Below, piece by piece: positions 61,578 to 64,000 of a stretch of 64,000 bases of DNA (its first letter is position 1; each line of letters opens with the position of its first letter). The translations under genes were made by a program, and so were the position numbers. Source of the stretch: Marinobacter nanhaiticus D15-8W (GTDB lineage Bacteria; Pseudomonadota; Gammaproteobacteria; Pseudomonadales; Oleiphilaceae); assembly GCF_036511935.1 (NCBI RefSeq), contig NZ_AP028878.1:1674001-1738000 (forward strand), read 5' to 3'. The notes under the pieces were generated by a model. That model ran no database searches and was not told the DNA's origin. It worked only from the letters and a program-made list of their open reading frames with translations.

Positions 61578-64000
61578 TCAGCGCCCCTGTTTCTTCAGCA
61601 GCATGGCGGCCATGGCGGTCAGCACCGGGATGAAAGCCGCGAGGAAAATATAGGCTGAACGCATGTCTTCCGGCGTAAGTCCCTTGGTGAAGATGCCCCG
61701 GCTGATCAGCAGGAACCAGGTCGCCGGCCAGAAGTGGCCAATCACGGCGCTGGCACCGTCAAGCGAGGTGACCGGCTCGGTGAGGCCGGAGAACTGCGTG
61801 GTGGGGAGCATAGTCAGCACGGCCGTACCGGCCAGCGCTGCGATTTGAGTGGAAGAGAACGAGGACATGACCTGGCCGATGGCGGTGGTCGCCGTCACGT
61901 AGAGCAAGGCGGCTATGGTCAACCACAGCAGGCTACCGGCCATCGGCACGCGGAAAACCAGCAGCGCCAGCCCTACCAGGCTGAAATAGCTGATCATGCT
62001 GAAGCCGATGTAGGGCAACTGTTTGCCAATGAGGAATTCCAGGCGCGTCACGGGAGTGACGTAGAGGTTGGTGATTGAGCCGAGCTCTTTCTCACGCACG
62101 ATGCCCAGGGCCATGAGGATGGCCGGGATAAAGATCAGCAGCATGGGTATCACCGCCGGGACCATGGCATCGAGGCTCCTGAAGTCCTGGTTGTACCGGT
62201 AGCGGTCTTCGATTCCGAACGGGGCAAGAGAGATCTGGCTGCCGTAACTGCGCTGCATCAGGTCCTCCAGGTATGCGTAGTGCAAACCCTGGATGTAGCC
62301 GGTAATCGTTTCACCTCGAAACGGCATGGCGCCGTCTACCCAGATGGCGATAGCGGTGTCCCGACCGCGCTTGAGGTCTTTACCGAAATGCGGGGGTATC
62401 TCTATGGCCAGGCTGATGTCACCACTACGTAGCCGATTCTCCAATGCTTCCCGATCGGGGATGGGCGGCTGTTCCAGGAAATAGCGCGAGCCCGAGACTG
62501 CAGCGATGTAGTCCCGGCTTTGTGGGGTTTGGTCGTAATCGAGCACGGCGAACCGAAGATCCTCGACGTCCATGGTGATGCCGTAGCCGAGGATAACCAT
62601 CAGCAAGGCTGAACCGAGGAAGGCGAAAGCCAGTCGGATCGGATCTCGCATCAGTTCTTTCGCTTCCCGGCGGGAATAGGCGAACATACGGCCGGGACTG
62701 AAAACCCTGCGAGGCTGCCTGCGGCCCGTTGACTCAGGTGCGGCCAGCAGGGCGCTTTGTTCGATCGGCCTACCCGTGTTCTGGTCCTCGCGCTCGAGCA
62801 CCTTGATAAAGGCCTCTTCGAGGGTATCTGCCTGGTACTGCTCGACAAGTTTGTGGGGGCTGTCGCAGGCCAGTACGCTGCCTGCGTGCATCAGGGAAAC
62901 ACGGTCGCAGCGCTCGCCTTCGTTCATGAAGTGGGTAGAAATGAAGATCGTGACGCCCTCCTCCCGTGAGAGAGCCATCAGCATTCGCCAGAAGTTGTCC
63001 CTGGCCAGCGGATCGACACCCGAGGTAGGTTCATCCAGGATCAATAACTCGGGCGAATGCACAAGCGCGACGGCCAGGGAGAGGCGCTGGCGCACCCCAA
63101 GGGGGAGCTCTGCCGCAACCTTGTCCATGACGGCTTCCAGATCGAACTGGCGTCCCAACTCGGCGATACGGGCCTCGATGGCGGTGCGGGGCAAATCAAA
63201 GAGACGGGCATGCAGGTCAAGATTCTGGCGAACGGTCAGCTCGCCATATAATGAGAACGACTGGGACATGTAGCCCACGCGCCGCCGAGCCGCCCGGTCA
63301 TGAAAATCCAGGGGCTGCCCGAACAACACCACCTCGCCCTTGCTCGGTTCCAGCAGCCCGGTCAGCATCTTCATCGTGGTTGTCTTCCCACAGCCATTGG
63401 AACCGAGGAAACCGAAGATTTCACCGCGTTCAATGCGGAAACTCACGTCGTTAACCGCCGTAAATTCGCCGAATCTCAGGGTTAGGTTTCGTGCCTCGAT
63501 AGCGATGGTATCGTCGCCGGTCCCATCTGGCTCGCGGGGCTGGATTTCCAGTTTTCGCGCGCCGTCGCGTCTGGATTCGGGGAGCAACTGAATGAACGCG
63601 TCGTCCAGATGGTCGGTTCGGGTTGCGGTCAGTAGCTCATGGGGTGCTCCGGAAGCGAGCACCCGACCAGCATCCATGGCGGCCAGCCAGTCGAAGCGTT
63701 CGGCCTCCTCCATGTAGGCGGTGGCCACCAAAACGCTCAACTGGTCCCGGTCCGCGCGGATGGTGTTGATTAATTCCCAGAAACGCCGACGGGACAGCGG
63801 GTCTACACCGGTAGTCGGCTCGTCGAGGATCAGCAAATCCGGATCGTGGATGAGGGCGCAGCACAGTGCCAGTTTCTGTTTCATGCCGCCGGATAGCTGA
63901 CCGGCGGGCCGTTCGATAAAACGGAGGAGATCGGTTGCGGCCAACAGCTGGTTAACCTTGTCCTTTTTGTATCGACCCCTCAGACCGAACAGGTCGGCGA
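61578..64000 (-). CDS. RbbA/YhiH-like fused ABC ATPase and ABC-2 permease, 5' end outside window
   Basis: About 807 residues are visible; the frame is open past base 64000 (ADLFGLRGRYKKDKVNQLL precedes the first visible TTG), so the start lies outside. Order of domains: end of ATPase 1 with LSGGMKQKLALCCAL and LLILDEPTTGVDPLS, then ATPase 2 with Walker A FLGSNGCGKTTTMKML and signature LPLGVRQRLSLAVAL, then an ABC-2 permease (SSYGSQISLAPFG-like LMQRSYGSQISLAPFG, EKELGSITNLYVTPV). This is the RbbA layout (about 910). E. coli RbbA is ribosome-associated; here export is as likely. Confidence 0.9.
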   Translation of the reverse strand, partial: ADLFGLRGRYKKDKVNQLLAATDLLRFIERPAGQLSGGMKQKLALCCALIHDPDLLILDEPTTGVDPLSRRRFWELINTIRADRDQLSVLVATAYMEEAERFDWLAAMDAGRVLASGAPHELLTATRTDHLDDAFIQLLPESRRDGARKLEIQPREPDGTGDDTIAIEARNLTLRFGEFTAVNDVSFRIERGEIFGFLGSNGCGKTTTMKMLTGLLEPSKGEVVLFGQPLDFHDRAARRRVGYMSQSFSLYGELTVRQNLDLHARLFDLPRTAIEARIAELGRQFDLEAVMDKVAAELPLGVRQRLSLAVALVHSPELLILDEPTSGVDPLARDNFWRMLMALSREEGVTIFISTHFMNEGERCDRVSLMHAGSVLACDSPHKLVEQYQADTLEEAFIKVLEREDQNTGRPIEQSALLAAPESTGRRQPRRVFSPGRMFAYSRREAKELMRDPIRLAFAFLGSALLMVILGYGITMDVEDLRFAVLDYDQTPQSRDYIAAVSGSRYFLEQPPIPDREALENRLRSGDISLAIEIPPHFGKDLKRGRDTAIAIWVDGAMPFRGETITGYIQGLHYAYLEDLMQRSYGSQISLAPFGIEDRYRYNQDFRSLDAMVPAVIPMLLIFIPAILMALGIVREKELGSITNLYVTPVTRLEFLIGKQLPYIGFSMISYFSLVGLALLVFRVPMAGSLLWLTIAALLYVTATTAIGQVMSSFSSTQIAALAGTAVLTMLPTTQFSGLTEPVTSLDGASAVIGHFWPATWFLLISRGIFTKGLTPEDMRSAYIFLAAFIPVLTAMAAMLLKKQGR

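Noticed and set aside
1..64000. tRNA, rRNA, CRISPR, insertion sequences
   Set aside because: No cloverleaf, rRNA segment, spaced repeat array or transposase was recognised while reading the window.

Overview
The window is chromosomal DNA from a Gram-negative bacterium, most likely a marine or halotolerant gammaproteobacterium of the Marinobacter type. That placement is an inference from gene content, not a measured one. Supporting it are many Escherichia-like families (RlmJ, CobB, MscS, FetAB, RbbA/YhhJ-like ABC genes, YiaW/YiaV, YgjV), lipoproteins with clear lipoboxes, TRAP and TTT carboxylate transporters, acidic proteins and a GC-rich but not extreme composition. I see no rRNA, tRNA, CRISPR array, insertion sequence or prophage.

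Layout. 1-5.5 kb: a truncated imelysin lipoprotein with a Fur-box-like site, rlmJ, a DUF1330 protein, an unknown protein with P-loop-like remnants, an MscS channel and a META-domain lipoprotein. 5.5-8.9 kb: a split TRAP transporter, with dctP divergent from dctQM. 8.9-15.6 kb: a DUF4168 protein, an EamA transporter, a GIY-YIG protein, an SDR and two alpha/beta hydrolases, an OmpA-type lipoprotein and a pair of related coiled-coil proteins. 15.9-20.7 kb: serA divergent from a D-2-hydroxyglutarate dehydrogenase, a VAT-1-like oxidoreductase and a sirtuin lacking the zinc cysteines. 20.8-30.8 kb: small membrane, SRPBCC and export genes, an ArsR/AHSA1 pair, a DHA2 efflux pump with LysR, a secreted hydrolase and a crotonase.

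31-37.9 kb (minus strand): the most unusual part, a tightly coupled six-gene operon. Its order is PIG-L deacetylase, sucrose-phosphate-synthase-like glycosyltransferase fused to a HAD phosphatase, GT-B glycosyltransferase, GT2 glycosyltransferase, NodS-like methyltransferase and acyl-CoA dehydrogenase-like protein. It looks like a pathway for an undescribed glycoside, glycolipid or solute. Beside it lie an Fpg/Nei glycosylase, a catalase, a divergent PRPP synthetase and a yiaW/yiaV-type pair, giving the area a stress-related flavour.

43.7-53.6 kb (plus strand): a complete aldarate (galactarate/glucarate) regulon. TctCBA should import the sugar diacid. GarD and GudD dehydrate galactarate and glucarate to 5-dehydro-4-deoxyglucarate, KdgD converts that to 2-oxoglutarate semialdehyde, and a semialdehyde dehydrogenase delivers 2-oxoglutarate. 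A GntR/FadR-type regulator lies inside. The two transcription units share an identical 14-base operator-like word overlapping their predicted promoters, and a terminator closes the run. A 2-hydroxyacid dehydrogenase and an AEC carrier follow.

55.6-64 kb: LysE exporter and AraC regulator, a DUF1353 protein, an unknown helical protein, the FetAB metal exporter and an RbbA/YhhJ-type ABC system running off the right edge.
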